Positions 24,935-36,257 of a stretch of DNA of 64,000 nucleotides are shown here, one piece after another (the stretch's first letter is position 1; every line of letters starts with the position of its first letter). Below the pieces are notes generated by a model that worked only from the letters and a program-made list of their open reading frames with translations, was not told the DNA's origin and did no database searches. The translations under genes were made by a program, and so were the position numbers. This DNA is from Crambe crambe (lineage: Eukaryota > Porifera > Demospongiae > Poecilosclerida > Crambeidae): contig OZ004582.1 of assembly GCA_963924555.1 (NCBI GenBank), positions 9,581,927-9,645,926 of the forward strand. The letters are read 5' to 3'.

Positions 24935-25736
24935 ATACAGTTTAAATGTTGTGGGTACTCATCGTCAGATAACTGGTTATCTACTATGTACTACAACTCC
25001 ACTCTGATGTACCCAGGCTCTTGCAACTGTACTGGGCCCATGGAATCTGGCGGGTACAATAGTAACCACACTTATAACCACACCTATTCCTACAGTACTT
25101 AGCCACACCTATTAACACCACAGTAGTAAAGTCCTTACACAGTTCTGTACAATAATAGGATGGACATATGTGAGCTTGGTCCAGGGTCCCAAATGATTTA
25201 CATTGCCGCATGCAACAACACTGTCAACGATTTCCTGCGGAGTAACCTTGGTGTTATTGGTGGTGTGGGAATTGCATTTGGTCTCTTTCAGGTCAGCAGT
25301 ACTTTACAATACTGTGCTGGTAAACTTGCTAAATAGATTAACTTGTCCCTTAATGATATTGAGTTTATCATTAGAGACAGTCAGTTCCAAGAATAATTAG
25401 TCTGAAATGTGTAAACTGTGCCAACACTTTAGCTTCAATGTCCAGTGCATGCAGGTAACATCTTGTCTTTATGTCAGCTTGCTGAGTCTGCAGACAACCA
25501 GAATAGCTATGAAGAGTAGTCTCCTATTCTTATAGCATGCATTAATGGTGGAGGCCATTCTGCTCTCTCTTCATCGTAGGGCAGTGCGCGTATGTGTGTG
25601 ATTATAATCTGTTGAGTTGTTGATCCTTCACTGCTTCGATCTGCAGGTGATAGGTATTGGCATTGCCATAGCCCTGACTTGCTGTTTCTGTGCTATGAGA
25701 AAGAAAGACGATGATGATTTCACTAAGCCACTTTAA
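22805..25736 (+). CDS. Tetraspanin 2 of the cluster (isoform with first terminal exon)
   Basis: The start MVEKESVQKCCVHFW leads into TM1, split by an intron of about 1.4 kb (22887-24334) that is otherwise unremarkable. TM2 is GGALILIAGLITAIISLIGI and TM3 LFIIVILEIVAGILGFVY. The extracellular loop holds FKCCGYSSSDNW, a Cys-rich SCNC, repeated NHTYNHTY glycosylation sequons and ICELG; one internal donor there is ambiguous (near 25065 or 25093). TM4 is IGGVGIAFGLFQ plus a last exon at 25647-25736 encoding GIGIAIALTCCFCAMRK and an acidic tail DDDDFTKPL. The gene keeps the intron positions of its neighbours, consistent with local duplication. Confidence 0.87.
24871..24930. repeat. (TC)n microsatellite acting as polypyrimidine tract
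   Basis: An uninterrupted (TC)n of about 60 nt ends 10 nt before the acceptor CATACAG of the CCG-motif exon of tetraspanin 2, so the microsatellite is also that intron's polypyrimidine tract. Confidence 0.9.
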
Positions 25737-25837
25737 CCTACATTATTCTTTGCTACTTTTTTTTATCCTTTTGTGTGTGTGGAGTGTAGATGTGATTTTT
25801 AAAATTGTTGATCCTTTACCATTTGTACATACTACAG

Positions 25838-25939
25838 ATTATTGGTCTTGGCATAGCTATAGGCTTGACTTGCTGTTTCTGTGCCATGAAAAAAAACCAG
25901 TACAGTCAGTATGACTTTAACTTTGATAAAGCACTTTGA
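25838..25939 (+). CDS. Alternative terminal exon of tetraspanin 2
   Basis: A second copy of the last exon follows the first by about 100 bp. It has its own acceptor (CTACAG), the same phase 0, and its own stop. It encodes IIGLGIAIGLTCCFCAMKK, homologous to the first copy, but the cytoplasmic tail is QYSQYDFNFDKAL instead of DDDDFTKPL. Use of one or the other would give isoforms that differ only in the tail. Confidence 0.7.
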   Translation: MIGLGIAIGLTCCFCAMKKNQYSQYDFNFDKAL

Positions 25940-26294
25940 CCATCTACTTCATTATGTATCATACAATCACCTGCACTGAACACGTCACTGCACAGCATGT
26001 ATTCAGAACTTTGTTTTAAACTGGTACACTTTTTTGTATTGAATTTGATGTATTGAATATGATCACATGGTCTACTAGTAATAGGACCGGCCCGACCAGG
26101 TGCATGCTTCTAATTAAGTGCACACTTCACCTAGCCCTAGCTAGCCCAAGAGTGTACTTTGAGGGCAACCACACATGACAAGCTGCAGGTTGATAAAATA
26201 ATCACCACATGCTGAATGATGAAGAAAAAAAAAAAGTCTGCAGATGATGATGAACATCTTACTATCATGGGTAAAGTCTATAGTATGAATCACA

Positions 26295-27757
26295 TCAGTC
26301 CTCGAAGTCTGTGCAACACACCAGACAGAATGCCATAAGAATCACTACAATCTGTACAATTAATATAGAGGGGTCTCTTAATAAATAGGAGGACAGTTTA
26401 AATTCTTACCTCTCCCAGGATGAAGGCAATGGCAATAGAAGCAACTATGAGGAGCTGGTTACGTATGAAGTTCTCGACAGTAACAATACAACCATCCATG
26501 TGCACATCAGTGGGAGTAGTGGTATTCATGTTGCACGTGCGAGGAACTGAGATACAGCAACTGCTTGGGAATTCTCCCCCATCAAAGTTAGCACCACTGT
26601 TCAACCAGTCACTCACATTATTGACTCCACAGCACCTCAACTAAGGCATTGCAAGTAAGAAAGGGAGGGAAGGAGAGGGATGTAGAAAAGTTGTCTCAAG
26701 TGGTTTAAGGATCTGTCTATTGAGATAACCGAACATACCCTTTCCTGTATGAAGTTCCATGAATTTGTGATGGTTTGATTGGTGGAGCCAGAACCACCAT
26801 AGTTACGCTGAGTGGTCATCAGGCCTTGAGAGATTATCGACCTCGCCCGGTCTCGAAACACAAACCCTAGGATCCCACCCACCAGCTGAGCCAGGAAAAC
26901 TAGCACCACTAGAATGATGTACTGAAGAAATGTACCACATGATAAGATGGCTAGTTGTAGCAGGAGAGAAGAGACTTACAAAGACAAGGAGAAACCTGTT
27001 GATTTTCTTATCACAGAAAGCCCCAATCATGCCGATGGCAGAGATGATGACTATAACACAGCCTGCAGCTATGATCAGGTAAGGGCCAACCAGAAAGGTT
27101 TGCTGCTGAATGGCAGCTATCAGACTCCGCTCCGAGACTTCTAGCCATGCACCCACACCTATCAGACCACCACCTAGCAGCTGCACAAGGGAGGGAGGGA
27201 GAGATACAGCAGTAATGTATATATACTTTTTTTTCACAAGTCTTATTGCCAATCAGAGCTGACTCCACTAATCATAAGAATTCACACCTCAAATAGCAAC
27301 ATCAGAAAACAACAACAAAAAAAGAACATGAAACAGTGGCATGATACTCCAACTCAAGTAAGACATGTTAAGTCACATGTCTGCACACCTCATCACTACA
27401 AGCTGCTACTAAGCACATCAATAAGATAATTGACTCAAGTTTCCACTAATTTTTAGCTTGACTAGTGGATGTTTATTTTATGCAGATGGCATCTATATTT
27501 GGTGGATTGCAAGGAGCAGCTACAAAAACAACAGTACCAGCTACATGCCATACCCTCCTTGCCTCAGCTTAGATATGTAGCCACATAACTTCTTTAAACA
27601 GTGAGGAATAAGCAGGAAGCACAAGAACCTTTGAAGGCTCTATGATGTGCAGGTTTGATTTGTTTGTTGTTTGTTTTGAGGGGGTCAAGGAACTCACCAA
27701 GAAGAGAATCTGCACCAAAATGAAGGTTACCTGCAGACATCTGTTGTAGGCCACCAT
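26295..27757 (-). CDS. Tetraspanin 3 of the cluster
   Basis: Minus-strand exons start at MVAYNRCLQVTFILVQIL (27757), then LIGVGAWLEV, TM2 (LIIAAGCVIVIISAIGMIG), TM3 (LVFLAQLVGGILGFVF), and the loop with RCCGVNNVSDW, a paired CC, and two more Cys. TM4 (LLIVASIAIAFILGE) joins a last exon IVVILMAFCLVCCTDFED with stop at 26295. All hallmark residues are present. It is the only member on the minus strand and is tail-to-tail with tetraspanin 2 (stops 355 bp apart), which points to inversion or inverted duplication. Confidence 0.88.
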
Positions 27758-28057
27758 CTTGACTATTCCTAAACCAGCAAAATACACTGCAACTAAATAC
27801 TTGAAGGTGTCAAAATCAAAATCTATGGTCAAATACTGTATTTACCATTGCAAACTTTGTAAACCTATGTTGGCATGCACACAGCAATTTACACACCAAT
27901 TTACCTGAATATTAAGTAGATTAAATAGAGATCGATATCACGCAGTCTTCACAGTGTCACCAACATATAGCCAGATACCGAGATCTTTGAAACATTCCAT
28001 CAGTGCACGAGGGTGTGGTCTATAGGTAATTATCTCTATTTAAACGTAAACTTATCA

Positions 28058-28067
28058 CGCATGCGCA
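28058..28067. promoter_or_regulatory. NRF1-like palindrome between tetraspanin 3 and POLR2L
   Basis: CGCATGCGCA, a full NRF1-type palindromic core, lies about 40 bp before the POLR2L start codon in the 349-bp divergent gap. Confidence 0.5.
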
Positions 28068-28106
28068 GCAATAAAATAATTTGTTAATGTTACAAGTACA
28101 GGTGAG

Positions 28107-28375
<269 letters not shown>

Positions 28376-28496
28376 CCATACATCACACTCGCTACCCTAC
28401 TCATTACTCAGAATCAACCATGACTACATGTGACACATCAACTTTGTTTCTCTAATTATAAAATTTAATGATATTTGAATTTGATTAGAGAGGGTG

Positions 28497-28894
28497 TTAT
28501 CGTTGTGATTGTATTTCAGGGAAGGCTTGTCTAGCTCTAATGGCCTTACTGGCTCTCCATCTTCTATGCAGTATTTCTTGCCACTCTTTAGCTTTACGTG
28601 CCTTTGCATGGGACCGCTCTTCTGCTTCTGTCAGGTAAGGGGTTGATAGTTGTTCCAACACCTATTAAAGCAAGGCAATGGTGGTGACAACCCCTAAATA
28701 CGTATTGAACATCCACAAATTCATATCAAAGCTGTAATACATGTGTCTGGTAAGCTTACCATTTGGACTCTTTTCTCTCCCTGTTTGATATTCTGCCTCC
28801 TGGTTGCCGTCATCTTCATCACTCTCTTATGCTTGCCTATCCATTGGCGTCCTGGAGTAGACCTGGCACTCAGCAACCATTCACTCAAGAACAT
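28497..28894 (-). CDS. MRPL57: Mitochondrial ribosomal protein mL63 (MRPL57)
   Basis: Two minus-strand exons encode about 100 residues. MFLSEWLLSARSTPGRQWIG then KHKRV contains the signature PGRQWIGKH of MRPL57/MRP63. The second exon (LEQLSTPYLTEAEERSHA, then a basic helix ending FPEIQSQR) matches the family's second half. The protein sits in the large subunit of the mitochondrial ribosome. Convergent with POLR2L, with 121 bp between stop codons. Confidence 0.9.
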
Positions 28895-29310
28895 GCTGAT
28901 GTTCACTCCTGCATGAACTTTGACCTCTTTAATAAGAATGGTGCAGTGCAAATGAAGGACTTCCGTGGTCTCGCGATGTCTCTCCCGAGTACAGTGCTAA
29001 GTAGTGAATTGACACCTCAATGTAGCATGATCCTGAGCAGCCTAGCACGGAAAAGCATTGTAAGCATTCCTGCAGAGGCCGAGCATTGTTAGAGTTGAGC
29101 TGCACATACCTCTGCAAGTCACTTGTAGCTACAACACCTTGCATAAATTATCCGTTGCAAGAATGGGACGATTGCTGCCCACTTTACTTGTCTAGTAGCA
29201 AACTACAAGTTGCAAATTATTATAGAAGAAGTGACTATATAGCTAGCTAGGTTATAGTCTGTTTATTTCTAGTGTGGCTAGCTGGGGAGGTTTGTTGCTG
29301 CCTACTTGCC

Positions 29311-30911
29311 ATGGGAAGGCAGGGGATATGTGAGATGAGCAATACCTGTCTTGGATTGAGTAAATGGGGACTCATCGTCTTCAATATGGTCTTCTGGGTA
29401 AGTCTCCCTCTTCATACACTACTGCAGGCCCAGCTCCTCCCTCTCTCTCATACTAGCCCCTCAAGTCAATCATTTAAAAATATTTCCCTTTTCAACAACA
29501 TGTACTTGGTACCTAGCACTATAATTAAACTGGAAATCTCAGTAGCATGAGTGAGTTGTCTACAGTCCTCTCCCAAAGATTCTGTAGGACGATTGATGAG
29601 TAAGGGTTAATGACTTGATGACCTGATTTTGATATTGGTGTGCAGTGTATGGGTGTGGTTTCTCTTGGCATCGGCATATGGCTATACATTACAGCCAATG
29701 AGTTTGCTACCCTCTCTGATGGTGGGCGCTTATTGGGATCAGTTTTTCTGCTGGCGACAGGATTTGGAGTGGTTATAGCTGGATTCCTGGGGATTGTGGC
29801 TGCACTCTGGGAGAGCCGAATCATAGCCACTATGGTAAGTGCACTACCTCTGGAATGAAATACTCTAATTAGTGGGACAGATCTGAATTGTTGTCTCTAC
29901 TGTTGAGCCTGATACTCCCATCCTCTAGATATGTCTCTGTTGGTGGTAATGGAAATGGATAATGCTTTGATCTTAAATTGTTTCATCCTCTTTTTGCATG
30001 CAATGACTTCCTGTTTGGTAAATATTGGTACTACAGGGGTTGAGTCAAGTGCTAGGTTCTACCTGGTACCAATTGCTCTGATTAGCTAGACCATGACCTA
30101 ACTGACACTTGCCACCCAATCCAATGCTCTGGCATGAAGGATATGTCCAAATTGATTTCTCTGGCCTCTTATGATTGTTGAGTGGAACCTCCAAATAACA
30201 GACCTGTTGTATCCCACCAACTAATGAGTTGCCTTACAGTCTAATCGAGACACTTTTATAGCCCTGTGCCCTGTGCCCTATCCTGCATAGAGGACAATTG
30301 TAGATTATTCTGATTTTGTGTGTAGTTTTGTATCTTGGCCGTGCTTGCTCTTGGAATGTATCTTGCCAGTGGGGTGTGGTCTCTGGTGGTGAGGGAACAG
30401 CTTACACAGAATGTGAATACAGAGCTCACACAAAGCATCAGTCGTTATGACAACAATGCTGCCTTTGCTGAAGTTTGGGATACTCTGCACCAACGGGTGA
30501 GCTAGAATTCTCTGAATGTTAAAGTGAACTGTAATGGAGGTTCCAGTGTACTTTTTCCCCCTGTTCTTGCAGTTTAATTGCTGTGGTGCTCAGAGTGCGA
30601 GAGATTGGGAGCAAATGAGGCCCCCTTTCCTGCGATTTGCACCTCGTTCTTGCTGTGTAAGTCCTAGGGAAGGGGGCCAGTGCACAACTTTCAGTAGAGG
30701 TTGTGCTGGTCAGCTGGTGGTCTATGAGAGAAGACAGCTGGATATCATTGGACCAATAGGAATTGCCTTTGGACTTTTTCAGGTTCAAATCACCTAGCCA
30801 TAATAGCTCTGATTATTGATTGATTATCTACTGTAGGTGGCAGGAGTAGTGATATGCATATTGTTCTGCTGCAGCACGTGCAAGGCCAAAGACACCTATT
30901 ATACTAACTAA
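29311..30911 (+). CDS. Tetraspanin 4 of the cluster
   Basis: MGRQGICEMSNTCLGLSKWG leads into TM1, completed in the next exon (VVSLGIGIWLYI). TM2 is LLGSVFLLATGFGVVIAG, TM3 ILAVLALGMYLASGVWSLVV, and the loop has FNCCGAQSARDWE, SCC, C and GCAG. TM4 (GPIGIAFGLFQVAGVVICIL) ends in FCCSTCKAKDTYYTN. The introns fall where they do in tetraspanins 1-3. The protein is more diverged than the other three. Confidence 0.88.
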
Positions 30912-31461
30912 TCAGTAATCCACTCTAATTATTATAGTAATAGTATTTTAATGTGACCTCTAAATGCTAAGGACTTAAAAATAGGTGGACATAGTTTTCT
31001 GTGCAACAATTTTTATTCCTGTCATCATCGTGAAAATAATCGCTAATTGCTATTTTTGTCCATGCAACATTGTACCTTCAGTTTGAAGATATATTTGGGA
31101 GTAAGAGACTGGAGAAATCACATCAACAATATGCATTCCACATTGGCTTCATCTCACCAGGTGAATTACAGCAACCTTACAAGAGAAGCTTGTGTTCCAT
31201 TTCAATAAGAAAAGCTTGCATTCCGTTTCAATACTGAGTCAAAAAGCCCTATCCTTGTACCAACAGTGACTAGCTGTAAGGAAAGTTAGTCGTGATTGTG
31301 TTACAGTACAATGAATAAAGGTGAACCTGACTGATGGGACGGTGATGATAACAGTTTAGATGCAACGATGATAATATGACTGGTAGGAATAATGATAACT
31401 ACATGATACTGATTAGTAGCTCCCTGCACTTGAAGTACATCATGAGTAGTCTAGCTATAAG
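30912..31461. other. Convergent intergenic gap
   Basis: About 550 bp between the stops of tetraspanin 4 (+) and the HORMA gene (-). It holds an imperfect two-copy direct repeat of about 25 bp around 31186-31233 (AAGCTTG then TTCC and TTTCAATA). Nothing else is recognised. Confidence 0.4.
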
Positions 31462-34206
31462 TCAGACCATGATAGAGCGTGATGCAATACTGGCTTTCCT
31501 CCTCTTCTTGTTTTTCCTGTCCCCACAGTCGTACCCCTCCTCACCCTCCTGACTACAGCTCAATTCAAACTCCTTAGTCTATAAACATCAGCAATAATTC
31601 TGATGGAATAAAGTCCTGGAGTGAATATTCCAACTCCTTACCTCATCAAGAACTGAGCGCACACGTTTTGCCCTGATCCGAGGCGACCTCCGTACTTCAC
31701 ACTCTGACCTATCCAAGTGACGTAACAGGTTGGCACTTGTGGGTGGTTTCTCTCCCTTTATTGACTCAGCCTTAGAAATGCTGAGGTCAGCAGCTTTATG
31801 TGTGAGGATGTCTACCTTATTGGAGGAAAGGAGGTGTGGCTCCACCAAAGATTTGTCAGTGGATCGACTCGCAGAGAGGGACAGGGGAGGGGCTGACTCT
31901 TGCAGTTGCTTATTAAAGTATTTTTGCATGCCTTCCTTAATTTTTTCTTTCACCACCATACGCCCCCATCTATACAACACACATAGTCATTTCTTGATGG
32001 CTAGCTCCACCCCCTAGTTCTGCATGCTCACTTCCGTCCTTTGGTTGGTGGTCGTACATACCCCTCACTCTCCAATCGTTCCATAATCCCCTGTGCCACT
32101 CCCACCTCTACCCCCAGACGCCGTGCAAGACCAGGAATGAGCAGACGAGTCAGATCAGAACAGGCATGCAAAGTTCGACGCCACAGGCACATGGACTATT
32201 GACAGAAAGAAGGCAGGAAAAGTCGGAGAATTGTGACAATAAAAAATTAGACTAAGGCAGCTGCGTGTACATGCAATGCACAGTAGAGTAATGTACCTGT
32301 AGTTTAGCAGGAGTCAAGGAGTTGAGGGAAGGGTCAGTGCACTGGCGATGATTAGTCTTGGCACAGCGAACACAGATGTGTAAATCAGGAACCTGCTCCT
32401 CCTTTAGCAAGCTGAAGCACACTGCATGCTGCCATACTTGACAAACTCCACACGACACCATCAATCCATCATCCTGGAAAAAACAAAAAGAAAACAAAAT
32501 CATTCTGTACTACAACTGCATGTCCACACACCTCATTGACTCCACATGGACATCGGACAGTATTAGACTCAGAGGAATGCATTGTATTAAAATTAGGCAA
32601 GGATTTGGTGTCCATAGTTACACGTGACTGCTCACACTCAGTGGGTTCATGGGCCTGACCATTAGTTTGTCCAGTATCTAATATCAGTTACTATCTCAAT
32701 ATTTTCTACTGAGTCAGCATTCTATACCTGGAAGATTGTCTTCACAATCACTATTTTTTCTGTCCATGTTCACTTCTTTATCTTCTATAGCCATACTGTC
32801 CTTGACTTCACCTGTGCCATCAGCAGGGGTGAACTGAGAACAACTCGTCTTGATACGCAATCTTACACTATTATATAGACATCCAGCATATGTATAACAG
32901 TGGGTGTGAACCAAAATGTTGCTACTTACGCATGGAAAGGTGTATTGACATCCCCTACTTTGATGGTCACTGGAGCCTCCTCATATCCGAATTCCTCAGA
33001 GGAGGTAGCCTGGAATCCAGGTGGTTCATAGTCTTCAGGGGTCACTTCATCATAATAACACAGTTTCATGGTCATCATGACATCATCAGGCAAGGGTTGT
33101 AGTGTCTGAGTCAGCACAATGATGGTTCTAAATAGAGGGAGGAAGTTGAAATTGCATGTGTCTGTACTAAGGTATGTACCTCAGTAGTTTAATAGTGGCT
33201 CGTTTAGTCTCAGCCTCAGTGAAGGCACTGGCCACTTCCATGTCATTCCTATAAGAACACAATCATAATGATTAGTGCAGCATCTACTAACTTAAGAAAT
33301 GCTAACCTAAAGATAGTGATTCCTTTTTGAGAGGTGTACTCAAACTGTGAGCAGCAAAGAGCACCATATCGTTGATTCAGGAAAGAAGTGGTATCTTACT
33401 TACCTTGAATGTGTATGTCTCTACTGCAGTCTAAGGGGGTAAAGCAGTGGTGTAATATATATAAGTTGCAATTTATGCACTTACCATGGGGTTGTCCGCA
33501 TCCACGTATATCTATATGTCAGAGAGGAAATACCATGAATTATGGTCCCTAACTATAACGTAGACTTACCCCCACCACTATCATCCTCAGCTACGCAGTA
33601 CAGCAAGAACGAGAGCATACCACCAACCAATCAAAATGACAAGTCACACAATATTATAGCATAATAAAATACTCACATATTTTCTGTCAAGAGCATCAAA
33701 GCAACCCTTCACCCTGTGGTGTATATGTAATCCTTTATGTAGGATGTCTGCACTTGAGGATAACAAACAGCTCACCATTGAATGACCTGACATGCCCCTG
33801 GACATGCACTGTCGTCCCGCAAAATCTTCAAACTCAGGTCTGTATGTGTTCAGCTATACAAAAAACAAGAGAAAAGTCTGACTTGCTTACCCTCCAAGCT
33901 ACGATTCCCAAAGGCATGTTCAGGGAAAATTGTACGTAGGTAAGTGATATTGGATATCTATAGAAAAAAAAGGAGTTATTGAGTGACTGGAACAAGTCAT
34001 ATCATGAGCATATGATTTTACCGCCACTGCCAAGAGTTTCTTGACAAAAAGAGCTGATTGTTGCTGAGTCACCTGCTCTGTTGGGAAAATGGCAGACCAC
34101 TATGTGCACAAAATGGTGAATAACAGAGTTAGTCTTAGGGTGTAGTAGCTAGTTCCAAACTTACATTTCCTGTTTTCTGTCTGTGCATAACACTTGTAGC
34201 CATCAT
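31462..34206 (-). CDS. HORMAD1: Meiotic HORMA-domain axis protein with PHD and winged helix
   Basis: Many small minus-strand exons. The HORMA domain begins QVTQQQSALFVKKLLAVA and continues SNITYLRTIFPEHAFGNRSL, LKILRDDSACPGACQVIQW, KGCFDALDRKY and MMTMKLCYYDEVTPEDYEPP, closely following human HORMAD1. After a linker come a PHD-like zinc segment (VRCPCGVNEE, SCGVCQVWQHAVCFSLL, HICVRCAKT) and a winged-helix-like stretch (TRLLIPGLARRLGVEVGVAQ then MERLESEGYVRPP). The last exon, spliced from a strong donor at about 31637, encodes DCGDRKNKKRRKASIASRSI plus MV, a basic tail like the HORMAD closure motif. Proteins of this family coat meiotic chromosome axes and control recombination and synapsis. 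Start MMATSVMHRQKTGN is chosen by phase. Confidence 0.85.
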
Positions 34207-34300
34207 CAGATTTTGCAGCTGCTATAATATTATTATAAGTTTGAATTTTCCCGCCAATTTCTCTCTCTCTAATTAAGCGAATAATAATTTCAAAAAAGCC
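34207..34300. promoter_or_regulatory. Bidirectional promoter, HORMAD / PUS1 copy 1
   Basis: Ninety-four base pairs of AT-rich sequence separate divergent start codons. No TATA, CRE or NRF1-like site is evident here. Confidence 0.4.
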
Positions 34301-36161
34301 ATGTGGCAAAGGTGGATGCTTGCTCCTAGTTTGAAATTCGTGAATGTTAGACTGTTACACAACTCTCCTCTACAGGTAAGATACCTTATCTAGTAGTGAA
34401 ACTCAAGGAGACATCATGTACCAGAGATATTAACCAACTTGTGTGTGTGTGGTAGGAAGTGGGTGTAGTCTCAGACGTACCATGGAGGAAGAAGTTTGGC
34501 AAAAGACGTAGGTTTGTAGTGCTCTTCTCCTACAGTGGCAAGGGCTACATGGGGTTGCAGAGGTGAGTGGGTGTTAGGGGAGGGCAGGAACACTGAAAGA
34601 TACCTTAGTGCAGGTAGATCTAGTCCATCATTTGTTGGGGGAAAGGCTAGAGTTGGGTGGAAAGAAGGCAGACTGTGTAGTCTCCAGTCCTACAGGTCCT
34701 ATGTTATTGATATAGGAATCCGGGGCTTCTAAGCATTGAAGGAGATTTAGTGGCAGCTCTGAGCAAGGCAAATGCCATTCCTGAAACTGATCTTGATAAG
34801 GTAGGTGCAAATTGTAGGAAAGGGTATATCGTAGAATATTGTATTCTTCCCTAGCTTCCTGTTCGGATTTGTTCTCGGACAGATAAGGGTGTGTCTGCTG
34901 CTCGTCAGTTGATATCCTTAAAGATAAGTGACACTTAATGTTTCCCGTGGGCTTTTCGTTATGAAGTCATTGCAAGCATCACATAAACCAATCTTCCTAT
35001 AGTACATGGTGAAGCCGGAGAATGCTACAGCTGTAATTAATGCTCATCTTCCGCCTCAGATCCGGGTTATGGCAGTGAGAAAAGTAACTGCAGGTTTTAG
35101 TCGTCACCTCTGCAATGCTAGGACATACGAGTATGTGCTCCCCACCTATGCCTTTGCCCCTTACAATCAGACCACAGCTGACTATTGCATATCAGGTTGG
35201 TAGGCCTCTAGATCATTCCAGAAAATTTTATCTAAACTTTACTGGTCAGATGAGACTGTGGCACAGCTGGAGAGGTTGCTTGGGAAGTTTGTGGGGACTC
35301 GTAATTACCATAACTTCACTAAACAATTGAAATTTCATGACCCAACTACAAAGAGATTTATCTCGTCTTTCCAGGTTAGCCCCACCCTCCTTCCTCTTCC
35401 CCAATAATCTCCCTTTGCTCAGGTAGGGTCAAAGTTCGTGGGAGCACATGCTACTGATCCAAGCAAGCGACTGGAGTTCATCATACTCAGGGTCAAAGGT
35501 CAGAGCTTTGTCCTGCACCAGATAAGGAAGATGGTAGGTAAGTGGAGTTTTAATGGTATGTTTGATTTTATTGTTGCAGTGTGTTTTGATAATATTTCAG
35601 GTTATGTGATGGCCATAATGCGTGGCTATGTGGAGGAAGGAGAATTTGATAAGGCATTTGAGGAGGAGAGGGTAGATATCCCCAAGGCACCTTCCCGTGG
35701 GCTCCTACTAGACAATGTGAGATAGGAATGTCATTTCACCACAGTCATAGTCATTAGATATTTGTGCAGGTGTACTTTGACCACTACAACGCTATGTATG
35801 CCAGTAATGGAGAGAGGGAATCACTTGACTGGTCTGACCTGGAGGAAGAAGTTGAAGACTTCAAGAGGAAGTACATCTACCGAACCATCATAGAGACCGA
35901 GTTAAAAGACATGTTGTATCCTGATGATCAGAAACGAAGTTCCCCTATTGAATTCCATTTATCCTTAATGTGTAACTGTCATTCCTTACTGGCAGTATGA
36001 TGGAGTGGTTACACATCCTTCGGCTCCACTACTCCCTAACTGCTGCTAGGATAAGAATTGCTGAATTGGCAAAACTTAGTGGTGCTGACTACAATGAAGA
36101 TCCCTTACCCGATACAACAATCGCCACTAGAACGTATTCACCAAGCATTCATAAACAATAG
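34301..36161 (+). CDS. PUS1: tRNA pseudouridine synthase PUS1, copy 1 (mitochondrial-type N terminus)
   Basis: The first exon encodes MWQRWMLAPSLKFVNVRLLH, rich in Arg/Lys and Leu and free of acidic residues, as expected of a mitochondrial presequence. The TruA-fold enzyme follows: FVVLFSYSGKGYMGLQ, the catalytic CSRTDKGVSAARQLIS (Asp is the nucleophile), INAHLPPQIRVMAVRKVT, TRNYHNFT, RVKGQSFVLHQIRKMVG and VDIPKAPSRGLLLD. It isomerises uridines in tRNAs and other RNAs. An intron after SLK (34924-35005) has ATAAGT...AC ends. The last exon encodes MMEWLHILRLHY and a tail ending SIHKQ; it joins through a GTATCC donor shared with copy 2. Confidence 0.9.
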
Positions 36162-36257
36162 TTTCTGGAATTCCCGCCAAAGGGTTGTTTCCAATTGATC
36201 GAATTTTGTAATATTGATGCGCACACGTGTACGTGTCTGATACGCAGCCAACTCTAC

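Noticed and set aside
24863..24940. Frame encoding a long Leu-Ser repeat
   Set aside because: It is a translation of the (TC)n microsatellite, upstream of a good acceptor.
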